A stretch of 34,079 nt of DNA, from positions 1 through 34,079 of the forward strand of contig MSJH02000019.1 of NCBI GenBank assembly GCA_001931875.2, written 5' to 3'. The translations under genes and the position numbers were made by a program. A model generated the notes under the pieces. That model saw nothing but the letters and a program-made list of their open reading frames with translations. It did no database searches and was not told where the DNA came from. This document shows, piece by piece, positions 1 to 10,049 of this stretch; within the stretch, counting starts at the first letter, position 1, and the number at the start of each line of letters is the position of its first letter. This stretch comes from Byssochlamys sp. IMV 00236. Lineage: Eukaryota > Ascomycota > Eurotiomycetes > Eurotiales > Thermoascaceae.

Positions 1-44
1 TACTAACATACTTTTTCTCTCTTTTTCTACATATAAACTCATTA

Positions 45-60
45 TCTCTCTCTCTCTCTC
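45..60. repeat. (TC)n microsatellite
   Basis: An uninterrupted run of eight TC dinucleotides lies near the left edge of the window. No gene is associated with it. Confidence 0.9.
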
Positions 61-74
61 TTTTGACATGATGT

Positions 75-112
75 CGTTTTATTCAAACATATTTTTCTTT
101 GTCGTCTTTTTA
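75..112 (+). repeat. 38-bp exact repeat, copy 1
   Basis: These 38 bases, which begin CGTTTTATTC and end GTCGTCTTTTTA, recur without a mismatch and in the same orientation at 5351-5388. The flanks differ. Copy 1 lies in intergenic sequence beyond the 3' side of the eL31 gene, and copy 2 lies between PMT4 and the GTPase gene. Confidence 0.95.
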
Positions 113-298
113 CGCAAATAATTTTTTTATTTTATGACAACATTTTATAAAAATACAGTAGTATTTTTGTGTATTACAATAAATCGAAACTTCCTCGGAC
201 AATGCTTTGAAATAAATATAATAGAAAAAGGTATTTCTATCTTTTGTTTCCACAAATGATTCTGTGTCACTGCAAAAAGGCGGTTGAATGTAAGGCAT

Positions 299-629
299 GG
301 TTTATCATAAGCCTAGAGATTCGATGACCTCTGAGCTCCTGGAATACATTTCAGATAAAACACAATATTCCAAAGAGGCTTCATATGGCCTCAACATTTA
401 AAATTGCTGCTCTAGTTTAAACAGAATTGAATGAATGGTATAAGTTTTAAAGTAAGGTTTTATTTAATTGTCTATTTATTCATTGTCGTCAACAACAGTG
501 GTTTCCAAACCTATATAATTCATTTTATGAATTAGTTAAAACAGTCGCTTCACAGATAGGAGGACCAAAGTATGTGTATACTTTGGTATAATTACTCTCC
601 AACCTCTCGCGCTCACCAACTGCCGGAAA
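299..629. other. Intergenic, eL31 3' flank
   Basis: AT-rich sequence beyond the eL31 stop codon. It should contain the eL31 3' UTR, which is read on the minus strand. I see no further gene, repeat or RNA signal in it. Confidence 0.6.
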
Positions 630-1057
630 TCATCCATTGTCTAAAATGACAACTTTGACTACACGGACAGCGTAAAGGATTGCCAGATAGTTTAAAAGGG
701 AGAAAGAAAAAAAGAAAACTACTTACCCTTGAAGTTAGCAACAGGGACATAGGAGACATAAGAGTAGAGCTTTTCCTTGGAATTTTCATCGTCATTACGC
801 TTACGAGCAATACGAACACGAATGCGGTGGTTAATATGCTTGACACCACGAGACCAGAGAGCTTTGTTTAAAGCAGGGTCAAGACGAACATCCTTGGTGC
901 CCATGGCCTTTTGGGCAAAAGCCTTGACAGCCTTAACAGCAGCAGGAGTACGCTTTCTTAAAGAGCGACCAAAGACGTGCTTGTGCAAGTGAATGGTATA
1001 TTCACGAGTGACAACATCAGCAAGAGTAGAGCGTTTTTGAGAAGTAGATTTGGACAT
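630..1057 (-). CDS. RPL31: 60S ribosomal protein eL31
   Basis: Component of the large cytosolic ribosomal subunit, near the exit tunnel. Exon 1 is 1057-727 and encodes the whole conserved body: DVVTREYTIHLHK near the N terminus, then KKRTP-like and GVKHINHRIRVRIARKRN segments. A GTAAGT donor opens a 68-nt intron (659-726), which ends at a TAG acceptor. Exon 2 (658-630) adds a short Val-rich tail ending VVILDNG, comparable with the VVVEEDA-type ends of other eL31 proteins. The model gives 119 residues, the usual size for the family. The start is the first ATG of the conserved frame. Upstream lie GGAT repeats and then a dead transposon. The extreme C terminus depends on the splice choice; the rest is secure. 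Confidence 0.96.
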
Positions 1058-1246
1058 GTGTATTAAGAATTATAATGGATGGATGGATGAAGATACTGTT
1101 GGCACTGATGGATGTCTTTGTAGCCTTAAGCATCTAGAAAATTTTAGCAGTCCTTTCTGAAATTGAAAGTAGGGAGTAAGTTTCTAAACATACCATTTTT
1201 TAGCGAATGCTGACAAAATAAAGGAATTCCAAGTCATTTAAAAAAC

Positions 1247-2175
1247 ATGTCAGCTCAAATATCAGTAAATTGCGCTCGCCATACAACTAGATTTACAGAC
1301 CTTGTTGGCCTTACCAAGTCCACTGTGCAAGATATCAAAAGTAGGACTGAGGAAAATGGAAGCAAATAAAAAGGACAATCATTAAAGATGGACGAAAGAG
1401 CGCAAAGACACTTGCAGAGGATAATCAGAAAAGATCCTTTTATCTCTTTTGCAAACTAGATGTTTTCCATTTCTTACGAAACTCTTCGATCTTATGTTGC
1501 CCAACTTGGCTTCAAATTGTGCCAGCCAACTCCCAGACCTCGATTGACAGCAAATTCCCGTAAAAGTAGGCTTCGCTAGACGAAGGAACACGTCAATTGG
1601 ACCCGAAAATCAATGGAAGAGCGTGATCTGGCCCAATGAGTCGCATTTTTGCGTACATGGTAGTGACCGCAGCAAATGAGTGCCTCGAAAGGAAGAAGAA
1701 CGTTATGAGGAACGACACATAGCATCTACGGTGAATTTTCGTGGTGGTAGGGCTATGGTTTGAGAATGCTTTTAGAGACCGTCGGCACGGGCTCTGTCAG
1801 CCAGGAAAAATATATCAATATTTTGACCAACAGCCTGCATCTTTGGCTTATGAATATCACGTCAAGTCAGCAGATGCACTTTATCTTCCGAGAGGATAGA
1901 GCTTCTTGCCATACAGATTATGCTTGATGGAATATTGACCTCCTCAAAGACCTCATTTAAACCTCATCGAGCATGCTTGGGATGCTCTTGAAAAGCGAAT
2001 TGAGAAGAGACAATCTTCTATCACCAATGTGGAACAGTTGAAGGTGTCCTTGCAAGAAGAGTGGGCAAGACTGGACGTTGAGCTTGCTGACTATTTAGTG
2101 GGAAGAATGAAAAAAAGATATGAAGCCGTTATTAAGGAAAAAGGCGACTCAACTAAATGTTTTATATATTGCTAA
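1247..2175 (+). pseudogene. Degenerate Tc1/mariner transposase
   Basis: A relic of a DD-E/D transposase of the Tc1 type. Pieces read in two frames: an N-terminal helix-turn-helix part (GLTKSTVQDIKSRT), a middle part (YVAQLGFKLCQPTPRPR, then HVNWT), and after a frameshift near 1610 the catalytic stretch WKSVIWPNESHF, GSDRSK and GGRAMV, then the tail LNLIEHAWDALEKRIEKRQ. At least five in-frame stops interrupt it. The first catalytic-core signature, normally W-S-D-E-S, reads W-P-N-E-S, so the aspartate is lost. The third signature, normally P-D-L-N-P-I-E, reads P-H-L-N-L-I-E. I could not find convincing terminal inverted repeats. It lies in the intergenic space between the divergent eL31 and PMT4 genes and is certainly inactive. 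Confidence 0.87.
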
Positions 2176-2379
2176 AATAAACATTTCAACCTTTCTTTTC
2201 TCACAATTTGAAATTCCAAGCTGAAACCAGTAGCCTTGAGTTTGCAATATTATTTTTCAATGTTTTGGTTAACCTCAGATTAATCATATCACTAGCACTC
2301 TGCATTTGTTTAACCTCAGGTTAATCATCTCAACTAATACAATTGAAATAGATAAAACTTGAATTTGTTCTTTTAAAAC

Positions 2380-2618
2380 GAATACCTTTACTGTATTTAG
2401 TATTTCTTATTTATAAACAAAAGAAGGCTTCCTTACTGAAGCAAATGCTTTAAAAGCTATAATTGCCTTATTTTTGCTGTTAAAAGCAGAACAAGATAAA
2501 GGAGAAAACAGTAAAGGAATTAGCAGTATTATTTAAAGGCGGTTGCCTGAGATTAAACAATCATTTTTGTACAAAGGGGTTCAACAAGAAAGTGTGTCAC
2601 TATTGGCACCCCATTTCA
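2380..2618 (+). repeat. Dispersed repeat, copy 1 (PMT4 promoter side)
   Basis: This segment is a diverged, longer copy of 10825-10992 in the same orientation. Shared blocks include GAATACCTTTACT, TTTAGTATTTCTTAT, GCAAATGCTTTAAAA and a final block around GGGTTCAACRAG followed by CACTATTGRCACCC. Copy 1 has about 70 extra bases in the middle. It ends 46 bp before the PMT4 start codon, so it must supply part of that gene's promoter or 5' UTR. No coding potential is evident. It could be a MITE or solo-LTR remnant, but no terminal repeats or target duplication were recognised. Confidence 0.8.
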
Positions 2619-2664
2619 CCAGGCAACCACGCGTTTGTTAAAAAGTTATTTTTATCTCCCTCCA

Positions 2665-5235
2665 ATGTCTAGCAACCTTCGACAGAGGCGTGTTGAAGCA
2701 GAGATTGCTTCAACAAAGCACTTGGATGTTGATTTTGATGATTCTAAAAAGGTTTTTGTCTATCCTTTTTTCTTGAAAGAATAAAATATCATTTAAACTA
2801 ATGCTTTTTTTTTAGTATGGAAACAACTTTTCGCCTGTTCAAAATGATCGCACTTTTCATAAACTAGCATTTTCACTACTTTGCATCATTGCAACTTTTG
2901 TTACTTTTTACAAGATTTGGAATCCCGCAGAAGTTGTGTAGGAAACATAACTCAAGTAGCAAATCCTGTTTCTGATTCCCCTTTTTAGGTTTGATGAAGT
3001 TCATTTTGGAAAGTTTGCGGGTTACTACTTACAGCGAACCTATTACTTTGATGTTCACCCACCGCTGGCTAAACTGATGATTGCTGCAGTAGGATACTTG
3101 CTAGGATTTGATGGAAAATACGACTTTGCAAATATTGGCGATGATTATCATGATCACAATGTACCTTATATCGGCCTTCGTTCCTTACCTGCTGCACTTA
3201 ATGTATTCTCTACCGCGTTAATCTATTTGATCATGAAGGAGTCCGGCTATTCACTGATCATTTGTGTTCTTAGCACAGCAATGTATATCTTTGATAATGC
3301 TATGGTCACTCAGAACCGTTTGATCTTATTAGACAGCATGCTAGTTTTCTATATGCTTGCGACTGTCTATGCCTATGTGCGATTCCGTAAACTTCGACAT
3401 AAATCATTCTCTGCCAAATGGTGGTTTTGGCTTCTTCTTACAGGTATTGCTATGGCAATGACTGTAAGGTAAGCTAATGGTCACAGCCATTTTAACCTAC
3501 TTTACCAACATACATTCATATATAGTGTCAAGATGGTCGGACTGTTCCTAGTTGCATTGATTGGACTCTCTGTCCTTTATGACTTGTGGAACTTACTTGA
3601 TATCAGCTATGGATTGACTATGGTAAGTGAGATTAAAAGAGGAAGCAAATGGTTGTAATGACTTGAGGTTAGAAACAATTCATGAAACATTTTTACGCTC
3701 GAGCATTTGCTCTGATCATTGTTCCTATCGCTGTCTATCTGTTCTGGTTCTATATTCACTTTGCTATTCTTGACCAATCCGGTCCAGGTGACTCCTTCAT
3801 GTCTACTCGATTCCAAGATACACTCAAGTTTAGTCCATTGAAAATGGCTGCATTGGGCAAGTATATGAATAGTCAACAAGACATAGACTAACATATTACC
3901 TATAGAGGTTCACTATGGAGATGTAATCACACTGAAGCACAAGGATACGAACGCCTTTTTACACTCTCATGACCTTCACTACCCCCTAAGATACGAAGAT
4001 GGTCGTGTTAGTAGTACAGGCCAACAAGTTACAGGTGTGCTCGAGTCTAATGAGAACTGCTTTTGGCGCGTTAAGCCCACATTTCCTATTGAAGATAACG
4101 GTGAGCCTGTTCCTGTCAAAAATGGCGATGTCATTCAACTGGAGCATGTCGTCACTGGCACAAATTTACTCACGCACGATGTCGCTTCACCTTGGATGCC
4201 AACCAATGAAGAAATAACTACTGTTCCTTTGGACAGTCGCTATGAAGAAACTCTTTTCAAGATTATTTTTGAAGATGATGACATGGAAGTGCTTGAGACA
4301 CACATGACTCCCTTTAGATTGATTCATGAAGATACCAAAGTGGCCGTCTGGGTTCACAACAAGAAATTACCCGAGTGGGGCTTAGGACATCTTGAAGTGA
4401 ACGGTAACAAAAATGCGGTTGACAATACCAATTACTGGATGGCTCAAGAAATCAAGGGCAAAAATGCTACCGAGATTAACTCACGAAGGAACCAAAAGCA
4501 ATTGAGACACATGCCCTTCATTAAGAAATTCCTTGAGTTGCAAGGAAAAATGATCAGCCATAATGCTGGTCTTACAAAGCCTCACCCTTATCAATCGACC
4601 CCTATCACCTGGCCATTTATGATCCGTGGTGTATCATACTGGTCAAAAGAGGACACACGCTCTCAGATCTACCTGACTGGCAATTTGTTTGGATGGTATC
4701 TGTCTGTAGGCGGTATTGCTGTATTTGCAGGTATCATGGTCGCTGATATACTAGCACGCAGACGAGGAATTGAACCCATTGATGAACCTGTTCGTCACCG
4801 GTTAATTCAATCTGCGGGCTTCTTTTTCACTGCATGGGCACTTCATTATTTCCCATTCTTTTTGATGGGCAGATCACTGTTTTTGCATCATTATCTTCCA
4901 GCTGCTACCTTGAACTATTTATTATTGGGTAGCATGTACCAATTCATATTCATTGATGGTATCGATTCACCTGTATCATTCATCACAAGACTGTCGAACA
5001 AGACAAGGTTGACTATCATGAAAGCCGAAGTATCTTGGAAAGTGTATCCTGTTGTTCTCATCACTTTAATCTGTCAAATTGTCATGTTTATCTATTTAGC
5101 TCCCTTAACTTATGGCACACCAATGACATTAGAAGAAGTGCAGAGCCATCAGATCTTGAGTGGTTGGAAGCTTCAATACGGTAAGAACAAACAGATATTT
5201 GTTAGATAAACACTAATTTTTTACTAGCAAAATAA
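2665..5235 (+). CDS. PMT4: Protein O-mannosyltransferase, Pmt4 type
   Basis: ER membrane enzyme that transfers mannose from dolichyl-phosphate mannose to Ser/Thr of secretory proteins. Exons: 2665-2751, 2816-2937, 2989-3468, 3526-3622, 3673-3856, 3906-5180 and 5228-5235, giving 750 residues; yeast Pmt4 is of similar size. The catalytic loop-1 signature FDEVHFGKF and the HPPLAK motif are present. They are followed by membrane segments, the MIR domain region (HKDTNAFLHSHD, then YEDGRVSSTGQQVTG, the Pmt4-type signature) and a C-terminal membrane block ending near LSGWKLQY. Exon 5 ends at a GC donor (G|GCAAGT), the only GC-AG intron found here. If the last intron is retained, the protein ends 14 codons after LQY (757 residues). 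A dispersed repeat sits directly upstream. Confidence 0.95.
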
Positions 5236-5245
5236 TTGAACTTTC

Positions 5246-5251
5246 AATAAA
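5246..5251 (+). terminator. Poly(A) signal of PMT4
   Basis: AATAAA lies 11 nt after the PMT4 stop codon and before the intergenic region that leads to the GTPase gene. Confidence 0.6.
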
Positions 5252-5350
5252 GAACAAGCTGAATATTTTATCATAATAAATCAATTCATATCCATAATGC
5301 CTGTTCTTTGTAGTTGAGCATTTTCACCACAAAATCATGCCTACTTGCTC

Positions 5351-5388
5351 CGTTTTATTCAAACATATTTTTCTTTGTCGTCTTTTTA
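5351..5388 (+). repeat. 38-bp exact repeat, copy 2
   Basis: Exact direct copy of 75-112. It lies about 80 bp upstream of the start codon of the GTPase gene, with a T-rich stretch followed by AGG, so it may be part of that gene's promoter or 5' leader. Confidence 0.95.
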
Positions 5389-5468
5389 GGTATACTTTAA
5401 ACTTGGATTTAATCTCCGGAGCATTGAAAGAGAGAAAACCTTTTTAATGTATCTTTTGACATTTGATC

Positions 5469-7231
5469 ATGTCAAATCTTTTATTAAAGTCACAATTTGT
5501 ACGGCAATGTCTCAGAACACGCACGATTCACTTGGCAAGGCGCATTATAACAGAGTGTAGATTGATTCGACCTAGCATTTTTATTAATGTGCATCGACAT
5601 ACTCCCATAATCAAACAACTGATCCATTCTGATTGCTCTTTGTACCAGAAAGAAGAATCTGTGAGTAAAGAAAATGAAGCATTACTTGGCGATTGTCCTG
5701 GTTGTGGCGCTCCTTTTCAACAGACGGACAGTAACAAACCTGGATACCTGGCAGAGAGAAAAGATAAGGAGATTAAAAAGAAGAAAGTTCAGAAAAAGAG
5801 TTTATCAGACGAAGAATATCAAAAACTTGTGGAGAACTTAGACGATGAGACTCGTGCGCTGCTTGGGAGTGACAAAGATAATGAATTGGTTAAAGAAAAT
5901 ACCCAAGAAGGGACTGTCACAAAACCCCAACGTATCGTATGTCAACGCTGTCACGAGCTTCAGCATCATCACAAGAGCACAACAAGCTCTTCACCCAAGT
6001 TCTTAAGAGAAAGTCAACAGTATGGCTCACTTGAGTTTTTGAAAACGAAGCAGGATCCACTTGTTGTTGTAGTATTAGATATTACCGATTTGCCAAGTTC
6101 ACTGGGACATCTACCAGAGCTGCTTGCACAGAACCCTAGTGCACGAGTACTGCTCGCAGCCAACAAGGTGGATATTCTACCAGCGTCAGCAAGACGACAT
6201 GAGCAGCGCATAAAGGATTGGATAGTGCAACATGTCAAAGGCTTGGGATTGTCTACAAAGCAAATTATCTCGACCACATTAGTGAGCGCCAGAAAGGGCT
6301 GGGGTATTACAGGCTTAATGCATCGTATTGACGCAGAAAGACGTCCAACAGATGATGTATACCTGGTAGGGTGCACTAATGTGGGCAAATCTGCCCTTGT
6401 AAATAAGTTTATTTCACAAATTAGAGGCGGTCTAGATGAAGAAGGCCGTCAATTAAAGCAACAATTGAAAGAAAAGTATCAGATCACAAGCTCAGTAGTA
6501 CCAGGAACAACCATGGGCACCATAAAGATCCCATTACATATTTTGGGAATGTCATCTGATAATCATTTAGAAGCTTGGAAGAAGCGTCGATTTGTCATCA
6601 AAGAACGCTATATGATTGATACACCAGGCATCATTAATGAACATCAGTTAATTCACAAATTATCATTTGACGATCAAAAGAGGATTGTCAATCAAAAGGA
6701 GATAAGCCCAATAACTTTCAAACTAGAACCAGGTATGATTACTATTCTCTGTTTTGTTCTTAGCTGCAGTTATTGACTTAATTTACAGGCAAATCTCTGC
6801 TACTTAAGCCACTGATACGAATCGATTTGCTTGAATCAAGCGAACCGGTGCTTTTTACCATGTTTAGTCCTCTAGCTCCACACATTACTCGAACAGAAAA
6901 ATTACCACCTGCCTACGCTCTTGAATATAAGACACATGTTCGGCCCATGAAGGACAATACAATATTACGCACTGATTCATTAATGCCTATAGACGAGATT
7001 GTAAGAGTCAATGGTATTCACCCGTCACGTGCATCAGTCGACTTTAGCTTTGCGGGTGCTGGATGGGTTGCACTGACAGGTTTATTTGAAAATGCCAAGT
7101 TTAGAGTATGGCTGCCCAAGGATCTGGACCCTTATAAAGTGTTTACAATACGTGATCCACCCTTCTTGCCTTTTGAATATAAAGGATCCATCAGAAAGTT
7201 TTTTGGATCAGGAGAACGAGCAAGGAAATAG
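5469..7231 (+). CDS. Mitochondrial circularly permuted GTPase, NOA1/Gep3 type
   Basis: Predicted YqeH/NOA1-family GTPase, a group linked to assembly of the small mitoribosomal subunit. Exons 5469-6732 and 6789-7231 give 568 residues. The N terminus is rich in Arg with almost no acids (QCLRTRTIHLARR), as in a mitochondrial presequence. A Cys-pair zinc site follows (CPGCG, then CQRCHELQHH). The G motifs come in permuted order: NKVD (G4), SARKGWGITGL (G5), GCTNVGKSALVNKF (G1), PGTTMG (G2), DTPG (G3). This order is diagnostic of the family. The C-terminal domain is on exon 2. The start is the first ATG; an in-frame TTG two codons upstream is not a plausible start. The yeast equivalent is probably GEP3/MTG3, but orthology was not tested. 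Confidence 0.9.
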
Positions 7232-7256
7232 AAATATGTTATATAAATGATAATAT

Positions 7257-7262
7257 AATAAA
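7257..7262 (+). terminator. Poly(A) signal of the GTPase gene
   Basis: AATAAA lies 26 nt after the stop codon. The next gene converges on this point from the minus strand, with its stop codon about 65 bp away. Confidence 0.6.
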
Positions 7263-7326
7263 GCTGTAGATTCTACCAAAAATGTCGGTGTGCAAGCAAA
7301 AAATATACAGGTTGATCTCTTGTTTT

Positions 7327-8718
7327 TTATTGCTTATTGTAATTTGCAGGAAGAGGTGAACATAAAACCCTGGCCTTTTCCAAAACTTCTATACGAGAAC
7401 CATAGACAACGAAAGGAGGACATACACAAAACTGAATTATTCCTGAAGTTTGATTGTCCTCATCATTCATTGTTTTTAGATCAAGTGGCTCTGAACCTTC
7501 TCCTACAGCAGCTGCTGCAATCTCAACCTCTTGTCCCCTTATAGCATAGCCAATATATGAAGCCAGCTCAACCATTTTGTTGACAATTGTTGAATAGCGC
7601 TTTTTAGAATCCTGTTCTCTTGAATCGTGTTGGTCCATAAAAGGATATGCTTTGAGTAAAGAAGAATACAATGAGTTGTACATTCTCTTGTTAAATTTCG
7701 CAATATCTGCTTGAATATCAGAATTTGGTGTATTTCCTGCAACAACTGCCTTGGCCACCTCCTGTCTTAATCTAGTGCAAAATGCAGGATCATATCGATC
7801 AAACCAAAACTGAAGCTGGGTATAAGGCTGAGATATCTTTAATCCTGGAAATGTGTTGTAATTCATGCTTTGAACCAAGACATCCATAAGAAACTTTTCT
7901 GTGAGCATCACAATTCGCTTCATCGGAATAGGATCACCTAGTTTAGCAATAGCTTCATTCAGATTGATCCAAAAAGAACCAATGGCTGCTGATGCGACCT
8001 TAGGATCGCATTGACTGGCAAGGTCTATACTAAGATCTTTGATCATTGCCTTTAGTTCTAAAAGCTTTGTACGAATGGTGGATGGATCATCGTCTGTTGC
8101 TCTACGAGAGCGTATGTGTTCATTGTAATTAATTAGTAGTTGTTGTTGGTCCTTTTTACGCTGCATCATTCTTTCCTGAATTGTCTTTTCCTTTTCGATA
8201 AGGTCTGCATTGTAGTGTCTTAAAAAGTACAACTCCTCATCTAAACGCTTCACGATCTCTCTTTTTTGCTTAATCTTGGAAATTAATATTTCATTAGCAC
8301 GATTAATTACTGGCTGCTCTACTGGTGCATTGTCGACAGGGGCTGAAGTAGCAGTGGTAATATTAGTAGTAGTAGCAGTAGCAGTAGCAGTAGCAGTAGG
8401 AATAGCGTTTTGTTGCTGTTGGTTAGAAGCGGGTGTGGGAACTAATGTCGTGTTTGATGTTGTCGCTGCCGCATTTTCTAGCGCAACATTTTCAGCTACT
8501 GGTTTATTGTCACTCAAACTAGCATTGCTATCTGCTTTTGCTACAGTGTCTTCTTCGCTTGGTTCAGTTGTAGTTCTATTGTCTACATTCACATTCTGCT
8601 GTTCAGTGGATGAAGCAGCAGGAACATCTGTTACTTCTTTTGCTAAATTAGCTAAAGGATGGTTAATGCAATTGGCTTTCTCTCCTTCCCTTTTATAGTT
8701 TCATAACTTACTCTGCAT
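7327..8718 (-). CDS. Uncharacterised coiled-coil protein
   Basis: I do not recognise the family. The open frame 8651-7327 has no usable ATG of its own, and a stop lies just upstream. A GTAAGT donor at 8711 and a TTTAG acceptor at 8652 define a 60-nt intron that joins it in phase to a 7-nt exon (ATG CAG A, 8718-8712), giving 443 residues. Residues 1 to about 90 are low complexity (Ala, Thr, Asn, Gln), including a Thr-Ala run encoded by a hexanucleotide repeat. About 95-155 is a charged coiled coil (RANEILISKIKQKREI onward). The remaining globular part contains FWINLNEAIAKLGDP and FWFDRYDPAF and ends with a Cys/Pro segment, FCVCPPFVVYG. No membrane segment or signal peptide is seen. A pyrimidine-rich tract ending CAG upstream (about 8730) could be the acceptor of a 5'-UTR intron. 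Confidence 0.75.
8365..8400. repeat. Coding hexanucleotide microsatellite (GTAGCA)n
   Basis: Tandem GTAGCA units on the plus strand encode an alternating Thr-Ala run on the minus strand in the low-complexity N-terminal part of the coiled-coil protein. The number of units may vary between strains without breaking the frame. Confidence 0.85.
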
Positions 8719-8939
8719 GTCTTTTTTAGCTAGTGCTGAGGGGAAAAGAGAGAGATTATAGAAATAAAATCTACAACACATATTGATATAAGATTGGCCT
8801 TGTGTAACTGTTTACCCTAACGGAACCAAAGCCATTTACAGTTTTCACACTTTAAATTCAGACAATGTTAGCTTTTTTACCTGTAAAAATCCAACTTCTT
8901 CTCCGAAGAGAAGAAAACTGTGTTCGATGCAGCGACTTT

Positions 8940-10049
8940 AAGCCCAGTGAGGGTGGCAAAAAGGATGTAACAGGGCACTTCCTGATATCAATGCTGCAGC
9001 ACTATCATGGATGTTTTTTGACGCATTTGCATTGTGGTTCCAGAGCATCCCACCACTTTGGCAAGCTAGGACACTGTGCAAGCAAATACAAACAAACGCC
9101 ATTTTTATTTTTCTTACAAGTGTCACTAGCTTAGGCATATTTGTTGACGACAAATCTTTACATATCTCTTCAATAGCTAAGTTTTATTGTTGTAGACATC
9201 AGAAAGATTATCTGGCCAAAATGGTGTGCCACCAGAGACATACTGGTAGCAATTGGACTGAACTATTCTTCTGAAATGGCCCTTTTCTAGCTAAAAATAT
9301 AAAGATATATAGTTAGATTCCTTAAAAACTGAAGTCTATGTTTATGAAAAACTGTAATTACCTTTTCAAAAAGCTCTTTAACACTAATAAGTAAGTAGGA
9401 TAACAAACTTTCCTCGAAGCATTCTACAGCTGAATTTGTGTACATGCTAGACATCTCAACGCAGGCAGCTGTCACACATTGACTATAACCACTTACGACT
9501 TCTTCCATGGAATAGATTACTCGATATCTTGACGAAAAGCTGTTCCAACAATCCAATATATCACTCGGAAGAGCCTTGGTGTTTTTTGGTGACTTGCTCG
9601 AGACTAATTGTGTCATACAATACCAGAAGTTTTGCATGAAGGCACGTTTATCAATGGTTTGATCGGCATGGGTTAGCACATAATAGTTTACAAAGAGCTG
9701 CGCACGTATCATGATGTTTCGTACATGTTCAGATACTATAAACTCTTTAGTGGTAGGTAATGCTTTGTATTTTGGCTTAAGGATTGCGTCTAATTTGATT
9801 TTCTTGTAAAAGTTACAGTACCATTTCCTAAAAAAAAAAAAAACTCTTTACTTGCTCTTGCTTGGTCAATTTATGATTAGGGCAATCTTTGGATCTTGAG
9901 CTCATATGCCCCTCTTGATGGCAACTACAGCATACAGATCTACTCTCTTCTTGCTCAGTGGCGTACCTCCTTGCATTACTCTTTTGTTTTTTTTGCTTCT
10001 CTGTCTTCATATTCTGTGCCTGATTTGTGCTTTTTCCAACTTTACCAAA
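8940..10049 (-). pseudogene. Broken zinc-knuckle / TnpB-Fanzor-like element gene
   Basis: Coding-like pieces read in order on the minus strand. From 10049, after a TTATTAG acceptor, comes a basic segment (KTEKQKKQKSNARR) and a zinc knuckle (CCSCHQEGH, then CPNH). After a 14-base homopolymer (9830-9843) that breaks the frame comes a helical domain at 9830-9363 (KWYCNFYKKIKLDAI, HVRNIMIRAQLFVNYYVL, SGYSQCVTAACVEMS). A GTAATT...TTTAG intron (9291-9361) leads to an exon (HFRRIVQSNCYQYVSGG) that stops near 9190. A frame-shifted tail at 9186-8940 contains MLWNHNANASKNI, which resembles the last RuvC motif of TnpB/Fanzor nucleases (normally W-N-R-D-x-N-A-A-x-N-I), with Asp replaced by Asn. The central nuclease part is missing. 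From memory this layout matches a multi-copy family of Mucorales genomes; the nuclease link is inference. Confidence 0.6.

Noticed and set aside
110..298. 62-residue minus-strand ORF near the left edge
   Set aside because: AT-rich random-looking composition, no motif, no splice support, and it overlaps the 38-bp repeat.
613..849. Minus-strand ORF running through the eL31 intron
   Set aside because: It is in the wrong frame over the eL31 coding exon and crosses a clear GT-AG intron.
8276..8698. 140-residue plus-strand ORF rich in Val and Ala
   Set aside because: Antisense shadow of the Thr/Ala-rich start of the coiled-coil gene; its composition comes from the hexanucleotide repeat.
9011..9274. 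Plus-strand ORFs over the Fanzor-like relic
   Set aside because: The minus strand carries the recognisable motifs and a valid intron; the plus-strand frames have none.
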